Shown here: piece after piece, positions 22,884 to 34,300 of the stretch
Numbering within the stretch: position 1 is the stretch's first letter
Layout: each line of letters starts with the position of its first letter
Assembly (NCBI RefSeq): GCF_963169125.1
Contig: NC_084802.1
Location: 37,718,607 to 37,782,606, forward strand
Direction of reading: 5' to 3'
DNA: 64,000 bases
Source of the DNA: Humulus lupulus
Taxonomy: Eukaryota; Streptophyta; Magnoliopsida; Rosales; Cannabaceae
The notes under the pieces: model-generated
What the model saw: only the letters and a program-made list of their open reading frames with translations
What the model was told of the DNA's origin: nothing
Database searches by the model: none
Made by a program: the position numbers and the translations under genes

Positions 22884-23787
22884 AATACAGTGTTGAAAAG
22901 GTAATTAGACATCAGTTCATTGTATTAATAAACTAAAAAACAACAAAAAATCAACTTCAAAACAGTTTTTCCCAGCATTTTTAAATGTGTCAAAAATAAA
23001 CTAAAAATATATCTCAAAACAACTAAACATATATCCAAAATAAACTAAAAAAAACAACAATTGAAAAATAACTAAACATTAACCCACTACATACTAACAC
23101 ATTAAAAAACTACTAAAAAACAACAATTGGACAACAATTAGAAGTCAACTCATCGCATACTAACATGTTTTTTTTTTTAAATCAAAATATTTATGAAAAC
23201 AACTAAACAATAATTAGACATCAACACAACAACAATACAACTATATATAAACTTAAATAACTAAAAAACAACATGAAAACATCTATACATAAATCTAAAC
23301 AACACAAAAACAACTAAACTGACATGTAAAATTATCAAAAATTTACTCAATTTGAAATCAACTAGACATCAACCAAAATTATAGGAAAACTAAATATATA
23401 TATATATATATATATAAAATCAACTTGCACAACAACGATAAAAAATAAAAAAAAATTATATTTATAAAAATACACTAAAAATACAAAATCAACTAAAAAT
23501 ACCACACATAAAAAAGAAACACGATCTCTTGAGTATGCAAAGAAGCATAGTATTTTATCCATTTTTTTTTTGTTATTATTAGAAATATTTATATTTCATG
23601 TAGACATTGTATGAATATTTCAGAATTTTTGAAATTGTTTCAAGTGAAATTTACATATATTTTTTAGCAATACATAATAAAACTACAAAATGCAATGATG
23701 AAAAAGACAAAAATAAATGTTATTATTTTTCTTACCACACAATTTTTCCACACCAATCCTCATTATCCCCTTTTATCTTCCTTAGTA

Positions 23788-23827
<40 letters not shown>

Positions 23828-24147
23828 GAAGTTTTTTTTTTTGTTTCTTTGTTTGCCCAGTGAGTAAATGACAACAACCCAATAATCCATAATATATATA
23901 ATCATCATTTATGGCTCCGATCGATTCCTCTTGGTGTACTTTCTTCTCAAAATTAATCTTGGTCTGACTCTTTCTACTTGCTAAGAAAAAAAAAGTTGCT
24001 TATGATTCTGGGCGCATCTGCTTGTGTTGGTGAATTTGATGAAGAAAAAGTCATCGCCATCACATCGTGGAGAGTATGTCGACGTCGATCATGGTTCAAG
24101 GCAATCATTAGGAAACATACTCATATATACATATATATATATACATA
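22884..24147. other. AT-rich DNA with simple repeats, no gene
   Basis: CAA/AAC-rich degenerate minisatellite-like sequence runs to about 23345. TA-dinucleotide runs lie at 23395-23416 and about 23788-23822. No supported coding sequence; small open frames here arise from the repeats. Confidence 0.55.
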
Positions 24148-24157
24148 AATATTTATA

Positions 24158-24575
24158 GGGAAATTCTCTTATACGAGCTTCACTTTAAGCCCTACCGGTA
24201 GAGCTCTCAGTGTTTACAACCTGTGAACAGTTTTCGGCGCGATTTTTTTTTTATGACCGTGTATATTGTAGCTATTTAGAGCATCTTGCAAATTTTCAGA
24301 AAAATCCGAATAGTTTATAGTACCGAAAACTAGGTTCAAACATGTTGTTGCACGCGTGAGTAATTTTTTTTATGCATGTGGAAAACAACATGTTTGAACC
24401 TAGTTTTTAATATTGTAAACTATTCGGAATTTTCTGAAAATTTACAGGATGCTCTAAATAGCTACAATATACACGGTCATACAAAAAAGTTGCGTCGAAA
24501 ACTGTTCACGGGTCGAGAAACATTGAAAGCCTTACCGGTAGAACTTAAAGTGAAGCCCCTGTAGAAGAATTGTCC
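24158..24575. mobile_element. Foldback MITE, 418 bp, 10 bp TSD
   Basis: The arms are inverted copies: GCTTCACTTTAAGCCCTACC on the left mirrors the segment ending AAAGTGAAGCCCCTGTAG on the right, and the inner words GACCGTGTATATTGTAGC and AACCTAGTTTT also occur in both orientations. The flanks are AATATTTATA at 24148-24157 and 24576-24585, identical over 10 bp. Duplication length and arm length suggest a Mutator-like origin. It is noncoding. Confidence 0.8.
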
Positions 24576-24585
24576 AATATTTATA

Positions 24586-25868
24586 TATATACTAGGTAAT
24601 GTAATATATATAGTACTTAAGAACAAGATTAGTTCTAAGTTGGGTTTGGAGACTCTACAATTGTTGCCGCATGGTGGGTTCAGAAATAGTTTGCTTTTAT
24701 AACATCGTGAAAATGAAAAAAATAAACTGAGACCGTATAAATGAAAAAATATCGGTATAGCTGTATAATTATAATATTTTTGCATAATACGGTATCTTTT
24801 GTAAATCCTCCTTTTTTTTTTTTTATTTAAATTGGTTTAAATTTGGAATGGAATTCAAGGATTCATGAACACGAATTTATTAGTTTAAATTTGAGCATTG
24901 TTTTTTTTTCTCATTTAGATTTTTTAATTAGTTTAAAATCAAGTTTTAAATTTATTTAATTACTTTTTTTATTTTAAAAAATAATTTATATGATTTTATA
25001 TATTTTTTTCATTTTAGGTACTAAATGGCAAAAAACTTAAAAACTAGGAATTTTTGCCACATTTTCCCCAAATTTATTTATATAGAAATACGTTTATAGA
25101 TTAATAAAACCATTTCTTTCCCCAATGTCAAAAGAAAAAATATCACATCTTCATTTTTTTTCTTTTTTTAAAAAAAACTTAATACTTTTACACAATTGTA
25201 GTCCCATCACGGTCTTTGATTTTCTTCTTTAAATTCAACGTACAATGTACTTAATATAAATTATAGTGCCATCTTATTTATAAAAAATAATAATAAATAA
25301 ACTATAGTGCCATCAACATATGATAAAGAAACAACGTTATGAATTAAATCTAAATAAGATAAGACCTTTGTAAACTGTAATTTCAAATTTTAAAAATGCC
25401 TTATTTTATTATTCTTTTTCATTGTACACGATTATCCCACTTTAAGAATACAACATCATCTGGAATGTGGCTTTTAAAGGGGTTTGCAGTGTTTGACAAA
25501 ACCTACGTCCACAGAATTACATTCAAATTTTCTATGCCAAAAATATAAGGAAGAAGCTAGTACAAAAATGAAGCGAACAGAATAAATACCCCTCATATCC
25601 TCCCACGCTTGGAAGATATGTTGAACAAAATCTTTGCCAAAATCACACCTTCCCAATTGCAAACACTTTCACAAAGTCTACTTTGGCAGGGCTCTTACTA
25701 GGCTTTTCAACAAAAAATTGAAAGAGCAACGTATTCATTCAACGTGTGCATCATCTATCACTATCAATAAATGCCTTCTCAATTTGAACTCTTAAACTGC
25801 CTCCCGTGTCTGCAATAAAACATTTTTTGGCATGTTTGGCCAAGAAGACACCTCAAACTGAATGGATT
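24586..25868. other. Intergenic DNA and probable 3' UTR of the galactosyltransferase gene
   Basis: The far part (24586-25450) is AT-rich with poly-T runs and no gene. About 25490-25868 is more mixed in composition and lies directly downstream of the stop codon of the minus-strand gene, so it probably includes its 3' UTR. The exact poly(A) site cannot be read. Confidence 0.45.
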
Positions 25869-28800
25869 TTAAAACAAGGAACTCCAGACAGCTCCATCCC
25901 CTTCACCACACTTTTCGTGAACAAATTTGATTTTTTCCACGGATTTGCAGATCCCACTGCAGCTCCAATCAAATGATGCAACGCAGACATTGCCTGCCTG
26001 TGCCTTCCACTCACAATCTGCAGTTGTGCATTTGAATAAAAAAGAATCCCAGTCACAACCATTTCCAATTATAAGACTTAGGCGTGAGCACTCATTATTT
26101 AATGTTATCATAGAATATGATGGCATAAAAACTTTCTAGATCTTGAACATTTTGTATTATGTTGAAAAATTAAAGTAAATGGTAGAAGCACACGACATGC
26201 ACCATGATTACCTTTTAGAATCACAAGAATTGAACTTTTTGTTAGGTATGGCTACTAGACATTCCTAATCAATATTAGTTCTAAAAACAGTACCTGGTGG
26301 AGTACCACAGCACATATTGCGGTCATCAATGTGTTCAGCTTCAAGACCAATGAACCATGCACCAAGCGATACATCTTCATTGGCGTACTTATGCAATATG
26401 GGTCTGCAGTCAAAAACAGCATCTCAGAACTTTGACCATGAAATGTCAAAGAGTGACCACATGAAATATTTCAACAATTTCAAGAGCTAATTTTTGTCTA
26501 GCAATATTCAGATATCTCACCCTTAAACACTTGTCAAATTTTAATTACAGAATATTGTTTGATTAGTTCCAATACTTTAATTACAAATTCCAAGAATATA
26601 TCATTTATATCGGACCAAAATAAAAGATAGGTTCAAAATTGTTTTCAGAATATTGCATTCTGACACGAAAAATAAGTTACTACTTTCAATTTTGGCATGG
26701 ATATGTTAAATCCAGAATCTTCCATAATCCAAGGATAAGAACTCTAACCACGTAATATTTTACACTAAAATATAGCTTACTGATTGATGGAAATATATGT
26801 AGCTAGATCTTTGGAGATTGCATAGATCTGCCCAGTAGCATGTCGGAAGTATTTGTTCCCTTCTTCTCCAAATTTCCAGTATTCTGGTTCATGGTATTTG
26901 ACACTCCTAGAAAATAAGAGTAAAGAAATCAGTACTAATAAATATATTGATGAACAAACTAAATTCATATGATAGCTCCAAGGGGATTACTTTTGAGAAA
27001 GAACAGGTCCAGACTTCATACAACCAATGTAGACTCTTGGCTTTGAACGGTGTCGGGCTAAAGTGGTAGCTAGCATACCTGCACAGAAAAAACGTGTAAA
27101 ATACTCAAGCTTGGTAAGGGATTGAAATTGTGTATAAAACAATTAACAGAAATTATTGAAGAATCAAAAGACTGCATACCTAAATTGACGTGAACATCAT
27201 CATCGACCTTTACATAGAAATCGGCATCCCATTTTGCAACTGCTGTAGAGAAGTAAATTTTTGTCTTGGCAGATAATTCATGATAACCTTCAACATGTTC
27301 CTGCAAAATAAGGCAATATTAATACCACATTCATTTCATAACCATTTTCACTTTCTCACAAAAAGAGCTCCATTTCTTACCAGTCTAAGGAAATCTTTAT
27401 GTTGAGCATCTTCCGAATCAATGGCTCTGTCTAAAATGCTATTGGATGTTGCACTGAGCAAATAGTAACTCAGGTCAGTTCCAGAAGGAAGCACACTAGC
27501 ACTATAATAATTGGTTTTCACAACTTTCATAAAATGTATAAAATACACCATAACACATCAAATCAGAAATTTTCTAGTACATCTATTTTATGTATGTCAT
27601 CTCAGGTTGTGTTAGTGTCCCACCATCATTTGAATTCTAGGATTGATATTTCTAATGTTGCAATGGTAGAAGTTTGTTTCGGTGCAACATAAACATACAA
27701 TAAAAATACATAATGGCAAACCAAAAATGTATTTTCTACTGTAGTTACAAAACCATCTCTTAGCGATGCATAATCCTCTGCTATAAGTAAATAGAATTTA
27801 TCTCTGCGTTATAAGTAGCATTAAAGGTATAAATTTAACCAACACACAGTTAGCCTCTACATAGAAAAAAAGAGTGTCTGTCCTAATTACTCCAGAATAA
27901 TTGATGTTGTGTACAGAAGTAATACAGATGATTTATAAGCTAACTGATTTAGAAGACACTAATTTTCTGGATAGCGACCTACTGATGCACACCAGAAGAC
28001 CAAGCAGAGGAAGAATGTAAAAGCACCATACATGTGAAAATCATGGTGGTTCATCCATAAGAAGCATATGCAGTTAAAAGGACATCATATTGCAAATTGT
28101 TTTACATTCTGGTATGGCAATAGGGTTATATGAGAAAATGTAGTGAAAAAGAATGGCAGCACAATATTTGCAATAATCCCCCAAACAAATATAAGAAGAA
28201 GGAAGAGAGAGAGAGAGAGAGAGATTGAAATAGATAGTAGGAAAGTTGTACAAGAATGGGTCCATGGATAATTGTATGAAGAAAAGTTTAACCAAAAAAA
28301 GGTACATAAAAGTAATCCATCGTTAACTCATTATCTAATGGACATGGCCAAATAAACAACCCAATTCCATGACTATTTTATAAGAATCAATTGTCTGACT
28401 AACACTAACAAGCGGTTTATTTCTCAATCTAGTAAGCTTATTTTTAAAAAAAAAAAGAATCGAAGAGACGATTTACCTGTGACCAATTGTGAAGCGAATA
28501 ACAATACCCTTCTCGCGCTCTAATTGCAAAAGCTTTTCCCCTGAACAAGAAAGCATGAAAATTCAGCCAAAAGACCACCACAACATCAAGATCAAAAAAC
28601 CAATTGGAAATAAAAGTTAACACAAGTACAATACCTTGAGGCATCCATGTCTCTCTAACCGAATCACGACGCTTCCTACTGCTGAAAGCAGTATTGATTC
28701 CAATTACTATAAACACCTTCTTCCTCGGAGTTCCTTCTTGAGGCAACGTTGGTTTGGTATCTGAACCCTCAGACAATCCCATCTCCCTAGAACTCCGAGT

Positions 28801-29461
28801 GGCCGCCAACTCCATCTGAATCATTGCCATTTGCTTGTCTAGAGATCTGACACGGCTCCGCATTCAAAACCAGCCAGATTGTTTAATAAAAAGAACAAAT
28901 AAAATAACAAATTTTGATGATTTGTATCCAAAGTAGACCAGATAGCTCAAGTTATTACTCACTGAATTGATTTATGGGTCTTGTAAATTTCGTTCATCAC
29001 ATCCTTTTCTTGTACGGGCTTCTGATTCAAATCATGAAAAACTTCAAATCCAATGAAACGCCGAAAATGTACACAGAATATATGAGTAGGAAAAATTCAA
29101 AACTACCTTCTTGGTTGCACAATCCTCGGTGACGACTTGAAGCTCCTGCTCATGGCGACGACTCGAGATGAGTTGATTGTTGGACTCAGGTGGCGTCCAC
29201 ACTCTAGAAGAACTATCCAAAATCAGAGCCTCATCATTAAATATTCAAAATCATTACTTTGCTTTTTTTTTAAAAAAAAAAAAAAAATTCCATAGCAGAA
29301 TGAATGAAATCAAGTCAAACCAACAAAAACAAAAACTACAAAAGCTTCCATGAAGTAAGAAAAACAAACCTAATAGTGATGAGAACGCCGAGGAAAAAAG
29401 AAGACATGCAAACAAATGGAATCCATTTGGCGGAGATTCTGCCGGAGCTCCGACCCTTCAT
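25869..29461 (-). CDS. B3GALT7: Beta-1,3-galactosyltransferase, GT31 family (B3GALT7-like)
   Basis: An 11-exon gene with all junctions GT..AG: 29461-29370, 29203-29107, 29021-28963, 28846-28635, 28540-28477, 27453-27381, 27300-27180, 27078-26991, 26906-26781, 26403-26294, 26017-25869 (stop at 25871-25869). The sum is 1191 nt, 396 residues, the normal length for this plant family. The product is a type II membrane protein: short basic N-terminus, membrane segment at about residues 13-30, a DUF4094 stem region with [16 protein letters not shown], then the galactosyltransferase domain with [20 protein letters not shown], the metal-binding DDD in KVDDDVHVN (about 232-234), [17 protein letters not shown] and the [13 protein letters not shown] motif. 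The C-terminus is Cys-rich. Known relatives add beta-1,3-galactose in the Golgi, notably on arabinogalactan proteins. The N-terminal region recalls Arabidopsis At1g77810; the exact ortholog is from memory and uncertain. Intron 5 is about 1 kb. No lesion is seen. Confidence 0.93.
28207..28226. repeat. GA microsatellite in intron 5 of the galactosyltransferase gene
   Basis: About 10 GA dinucleotides lie in the largest intron. Confidence 0.9.
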
Positions 29462-29776
29462 TTGTGAGGAGAAGAGAGGCTCTGAAATAGGGAGTTTAAA
29501 AAATGAAACTGAAAAGGCCTTAACCGAATTCGGATTATTTATAATAACGAATACGGAAAGGGAAAGAATTGAAATCGAGACTTGATTTGGTGGTTTCGTT
29601 TTCTTTCCGTTGTGTATTTAACTCAACGGGTTCAATTAAAAAGAAGAAAGCCGCGTTTGAATTTAGAATAATGAGAAGCGTTGAATAATAATATAATAAA
29701 GAAGAAAAAATATTATGAAAATGAAAGGAAATTAGGACCAACCAAAAACAGAATTCAGAAATTATTATGTTATTAA

Positions 29777-29780
<4 letters not shown>

Positions 29781-29819
<39 letters not shown>
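29781..29819. repeat. CT/GA microsatellite upstream of the galactosyltransferase start
   Basis: About 20 GA units on the plus strand read as CT on the gene's strand, 320 bp before the start codon. The position fits the 5' UTR or core promoter, where CT-rich tracts are common in plant genes. A regulatory role is inferred. Confidence 0.8.
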
Positions 29820-29823
<4 letters not shown>

Positions 29824-29899
29824 GTTTGCGAGGTATCGTTCGTGCGGCATGTAGATGTAGATGAAGATGAAGATGCAGCGAGCGAGGACGCCATAGGGC

Positions 29900-30343
29900 C
29901 CGATTAGGAAGAGACTTTTGGGCCTTCTTTTCTAAATTTATTGGTGTGGACGACAGTCACGCCACTTCTTATGATTTCTGTCTTTTTTTTTATAACAAAG
30001 AAAATGGTTTTCTTTTTTCTTTAAAAAAAAAGTAAATAAATAAGAAAGAGAAAAACTTATGACTTTTCTAGTCAAAATTAGGAGAGGGGTAACTGTATTA
30101 TTAGTAAAGTTCGTGCCAAGTGCAATGTTAAGACAACAACAAATTAGGAAATAGTAAAACACTTTGGGATTTTCTATTGAAAAAGTTTGACAAGGCTAGA
30201 TGAACAAATTTGCACCACAAAAAATAGCAATGCAAAATAAGTAAAACGTTGTTATGTGATATTCTAAAATATATATAGCAGGAACTAAAACCTTGATTGC
30301 ATGACTAAAGAACAACTACAAAAACAAACTTCTTTTTTTTTTT
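29900..30343. other. Intergenic DNA, no gene
   Basis: AT-rich sequence beyond the galactosyltransferase promoter. No coding or repeat structure beyond poly-A and poly-T runs. Confidence 0.5.
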
Positions 30344-31610
30344 GGGGTAAATAGCATATGGAATCTTAACCTTACCTTAGTGTATCTTTTAAGTCCCCAA
30401 ACTAATTTTTGTGGCATTTGGATCCCAAACTTATAATAATTTGGTATCTACCTTAGTCCTTAACTAACTCTTTACATCCAATGACAATTAAATGTCACGT
30501 CTCAAGCATAAAAGTAAGGATTTGAGTGATACACTTTAGAAAATTTGGGACCATAAGTGTTATTTATATAAATAAATAAATGTACTTTATTTATCATTTA
30601 TTAAAGTTCTTTTCTTTTCCAAAATAGATAACAGTATCATTTACCAAGTGTTGGTCAAAAACGATTTTAAAAAGAATAAAATTAGTTATGATCTATTAAA
30701 GAAAGAAACTAGGGATCACACCTTTTTTTTTTGTCATTTTTAGTAATTTTTATTTATAATTCGATGATATTTTAATTATTTAAAATAAAATTTAACCTAA
30801 GTTTCCTCCATTTTGATCTAATACAAAATGACATATAAATACAATATCAAAATGACAAATAAATACATAAATACAATATTTATATGTCATTTTGTATTAG
30901 AGCAAAATGGAGGAAACTTAGGTTAAATTTTATTTTAAATAAATAATATATTATTATTGAATTAAAAGAACTCTAATTTTAACAAAAATGACGTATAAAA
31001 TAAATTTATAATACAATATTTATTATATATTTGTATAAAATGACATTATTTATATTCAATTTTTTTAAATAACTTCTAATATGACATTATATATTTGTCA
31101 TTTTGTATTTGAGCAAAATAGAATAAACTTAGTTAAACTTTATTTTAAATAATTAAAACACCATCAATTAAAAAAAAACTAAAAATGATTATATAAAATA
31201 AATTTTGGTCTCTAGTTCACTTTTTTTTCATAGACTTTAATTTATTTTAACTAATCGTTTATTTTTTTAATTTAACTTATTTTGGGTAATTTAAAATAAA
31301 CTTTGACCAAAACTTGTTAAATGATACTTTTATCTATTTTTGGAAAAGAAATGAAGTTTATTAAATAATAAATAATGTATATTTTATGTAAATAGCACTT
31401 AAGATTCTCAATTTTTCTCATGTGTATCAGTTAGGTCCCATTTTATATGCATGCCATGTGGCATTTCAATAGTTATTGGATGAAAAATGTTATTTGGGGG
31501 ATTGATGTGATACTAAAATATAAATTTGAGGATCTAAATGTTGTAAAAATTAGTTTAAGGATTTAAATGATACGCTAAAATAAGGTTGGGGATTCCAAGT
31601 ACTGTTTATA
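30344..31610. mobile_element. Long-arm foldback element (Mutator-like candidate)
   Basis: Arms of about 350 bp at 30344-30690 and about 31260-31610 are inverted copies. Examples are TTTCTTTTCCAAAATAGATA on the left against its mirror near 31335-31350, and CTTAACCTTACCTTAGTGTA on the left against the mirrored right end TACGCTAAAATAAGG. Both ends abut T-runs (30333-30343 and 31612-31620), so a 9 bp T-rich duplication is possible but not decisive. The interior carries another palindrome (30790-30945). It is noncoding. Confidence 0.6.
30790..30945. repeat. Near-perfect hairpin inside the foldback element
   Basis: AACCTAAGTTTCCTCCATTT on the left is mirrored by AAATGGAGGAAACTTAGGTT on the right, with further pairing through CAAAATGACATATAAAT. 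Arms are about 65 bp with a short loop. A third, diverged copy of one arm lies near 31085-31150. Confidence 0.8.
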
Positions 31611-31620
31611 CTTTTTTTTT

Positions 31621-32459
31621 GGTCTATAATAGAGCATGTGTGGTCTCTTTCTTTTAAGAAATAAAATAGAAAAGAAATATACTAATATACATTTTTTATA
31701 TAGATTTTTATTTTGATAAGATTTTCGAGGGTGATCAATTCTAAATAAGATATAAGAGCCTTGATCACACAAAAATATATAATAATTCTTAATGTTATTA
31801 AACTATCGAGGTAATTAAGCATTTTAGATTTCATTTATTTTAAGTTTTTGGTTTTATAATTTATTTACATTTTTTAAAAATATATTAGTATATTTGAAGT
31901 AATAATATTTTGTATTTAAAAATAAAACTTTAACTGGAAATAAATAGTAGAGACTCGTTTGGCTATTTCAAAAAACATAAGGTTATTTAAAAAATAATAA
32001 TTCAAATTCCGTGATCAACCTGGTAACAGACTTAAATAAAATAAATAAATAAATAAATGATAATTTTCCTTAATTAATTAATGTGTGACCACCAAATAAA
32101 AGCATCTCTAATCCATGAAATTTAAATTAACTCGTTTCCCTTGTTGGAAAGTCACATCAATTAATGCCTATCAATTTTATTTTATTTTGGCAATTAACTC
32201 CTTTTAATTTTGCATGTCCTACTTTATTATATATTATTTATTAATTTGTGCTAGAAACTTGCTTCACTTTATTTGTTTGGTAATTTTTTATATATATAAT
32301 ATAAAATTTATGTATGCTTTTCAAAATAAGTAAACGCACTTATTAGTATTTGTTGGAATGAACAAGACAGCATTAACTCTTGTTAACTTGTTAACACTTG
32401 TTAACTTCTTTCTAGTGTGTTTTCTTTAAGTTATTATCAAAACAAATGAAAATAGTAAT
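31621..32459. other. AT-rich intergenic DNA, no gene
   Basis: Long A/T stretches and short AAAT repeats near 32038-32058. Nothing else supported. Confidence 0.5.
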
Positions 32460-32461
32460 AA

Positions 32462-32835
32462 AAAATATCTTGTTATCATTTTGGCCTTGTGTTTTTTTGG
32501 AATACACGATTGACTTTTGTATTTTGTTAAATGATAATTCAGACTTTATATTTTACAAAATATATCAAAATAGTACACTAAACCCAATTTTAGTCAAAAT
32601 ATTTTCAAATATAATATTTTACTCTTATCTTCTCGATCACCTTTTCCGTTACTATAAACTTATTTATTTTTTAATAACTCAATAATTGATTTTATAATTG
32701 AAAATATTTTAACAAAAATCGGGTCTAGGTACTATTTTGATTTATTTTGTAAAACACGTAGTTTGAATTGACATTTAACAAAACACATGGACCGATTGCA
32801 TACTTGGGAAAAACATAGAGGCAAAATGATATTTT
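32462..32835. mobile_element. Foldback MITE-like element
   Basis: The arms mirror each other: ATTTTGTTAAATGATAATTC (from 32521) against ATTGACATTTAACAAAACAC on the right, and ATATCAAAATAGTAC against GTACTATTTTGATTTAT. The outer ends pair as TATCATTTTGGCCTTGTGTT with the segment ending GGCAAAATGATATT. I could not find a clear target duplication. Confidence 0.55.
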
Positions 32836-33300
32836 CTCTTATATATAATAATATTTTGAAAATAAAAAATAGTTATTTCAATAATATATGTTTAATTATA
32901 TTCTAAAATTTTCTTTCTTCTAAAGATACGAATTTGGAGGTAGCTAATCTCTTTTGGGAACTAATTCTGCGTACATTGTATATAAATATTTAATTATATA
33001 TATTTATATAAATTTTAGTTGTTAGATTGTTATTCAGTAATTCACTTTGTTGATTAATTAAAAAAAATTAATAAATTAATCATAATAACTTAATATCTGA
33101 AACGAATAACCATACAAATGTAACTAGTATAGAAACATAATTATTAAAAACTCTTTCTTATTTATATATTAGTGTCATGATGAGAAGAATAAGTAAAAAC
33201 TGTCTGTTAATTACTTCAAAAGTTGCAATTAACATTATGATATCTCTGTGGCGGTTATAAGTGGTTGATTAGAATTAGTTTGACATAAATAGTATTCGTT

Positions 33301-33683
33301 GGCCTGATTGGTTGGCGATTGAAAAATTACATTTTTTAAAATTGTGTTTCTGAAATAAAAATATGAATTTATAGTCTAAAAACATATTTTTGAAAATGTG
33401 ATTGATTCAGTAACTATTTTTGGGTTTTAAAAAACTGAATATGTGATTGATAGAAAATCTGAAATTATAAAAAAATGATAGATTTGTAGGATTTTAGGAT
33501 ACAATGATTTGGAATAAGAGAAAACGTGATATTCTTATTTTTTATTTTAGAACACAAAATTAGAATTCTTATTTAAATTTTATTTTCAAAACCATCTTAC
33601 CAATCACTTATTCTTGTATGTCTCACTGTTTTCAAAATTTTAAATTGATAAAATTAGATTCGGATATTATACCAATCAGAGCC
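33301..33683. mobile_element. MITE-like element with short terminal inverted repeats
   Basis: The left end is GGCCTGATTGGTTGG and the right end ACCAATCAGAGCC reverses to GGCTCTGATTGGT. The interior is A/T-rich and noncoding with partly complementary halves. No convincing target duplication, so the superfamily is left open. Confidence 0.45.
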
Positions 33684-34300
33684 ATAAATATCTTTGTTTC
33701 CAACGAAATTAAGAACCTAAAATATTAAGGGATTAATTACATAAAACATTGCATGTTTAGAATTTTTTTGAAATATATGGTGAATACAAATAATTATAAA
33801 TATACGGTGCTTTCAAAAAATACACAAAGATTAGTAAAAAGAAAAAAACAAGAATACAACTCATTAATTGATGAGTTTTTATTTTTTCGCGTACTCATAA
33901 AAAGAAACATTATTAATTGATGTAATTTAATTATATTGATGTGATATAATAATATTCAATCATTTTCTCTTCAATTTTTTTTAATTTTTATATATTTAAA
34001 ATGAATGAATTATTAATATTAAACAAATTATTATATTTAATAAATATAATTTATTTCTATATTAGTAGTTATATATTTTTTCTAATATTTGTTACTTGGT
34101 TTATGCAATGTAACATTTTTGTATATATATATATTTTTTTGATCAAAGAAAAGAATATATTGATCAATGAAACTAATACAACCAAAGCTGAGAGGAAGAG
34201 CAACCTACAACAGCCTGAACCAGACCAAATTAACTACAAAACAGCAACAAACTAACACAGAAAAAGGAGCAATCTCCTCGCACAAAAACCTCAACAGAAA

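Noticed and set aside
23395..23822. AT-rich replication origin or matrix attachment site
   Set aside because: TA-dinucleotide runs alone are ordinary microsatellites; nothing further supports a functional call.
29535..29894. Open frame of 119 codons spanning the CT repeat upstream of the galactosyltransferase gene
   Set aside because: Its length comes from the CT microsatellite, which reads as a Leu/Ser repeat; no start context or domain, and it lies in the promoter/5' UTR position of a real gene.
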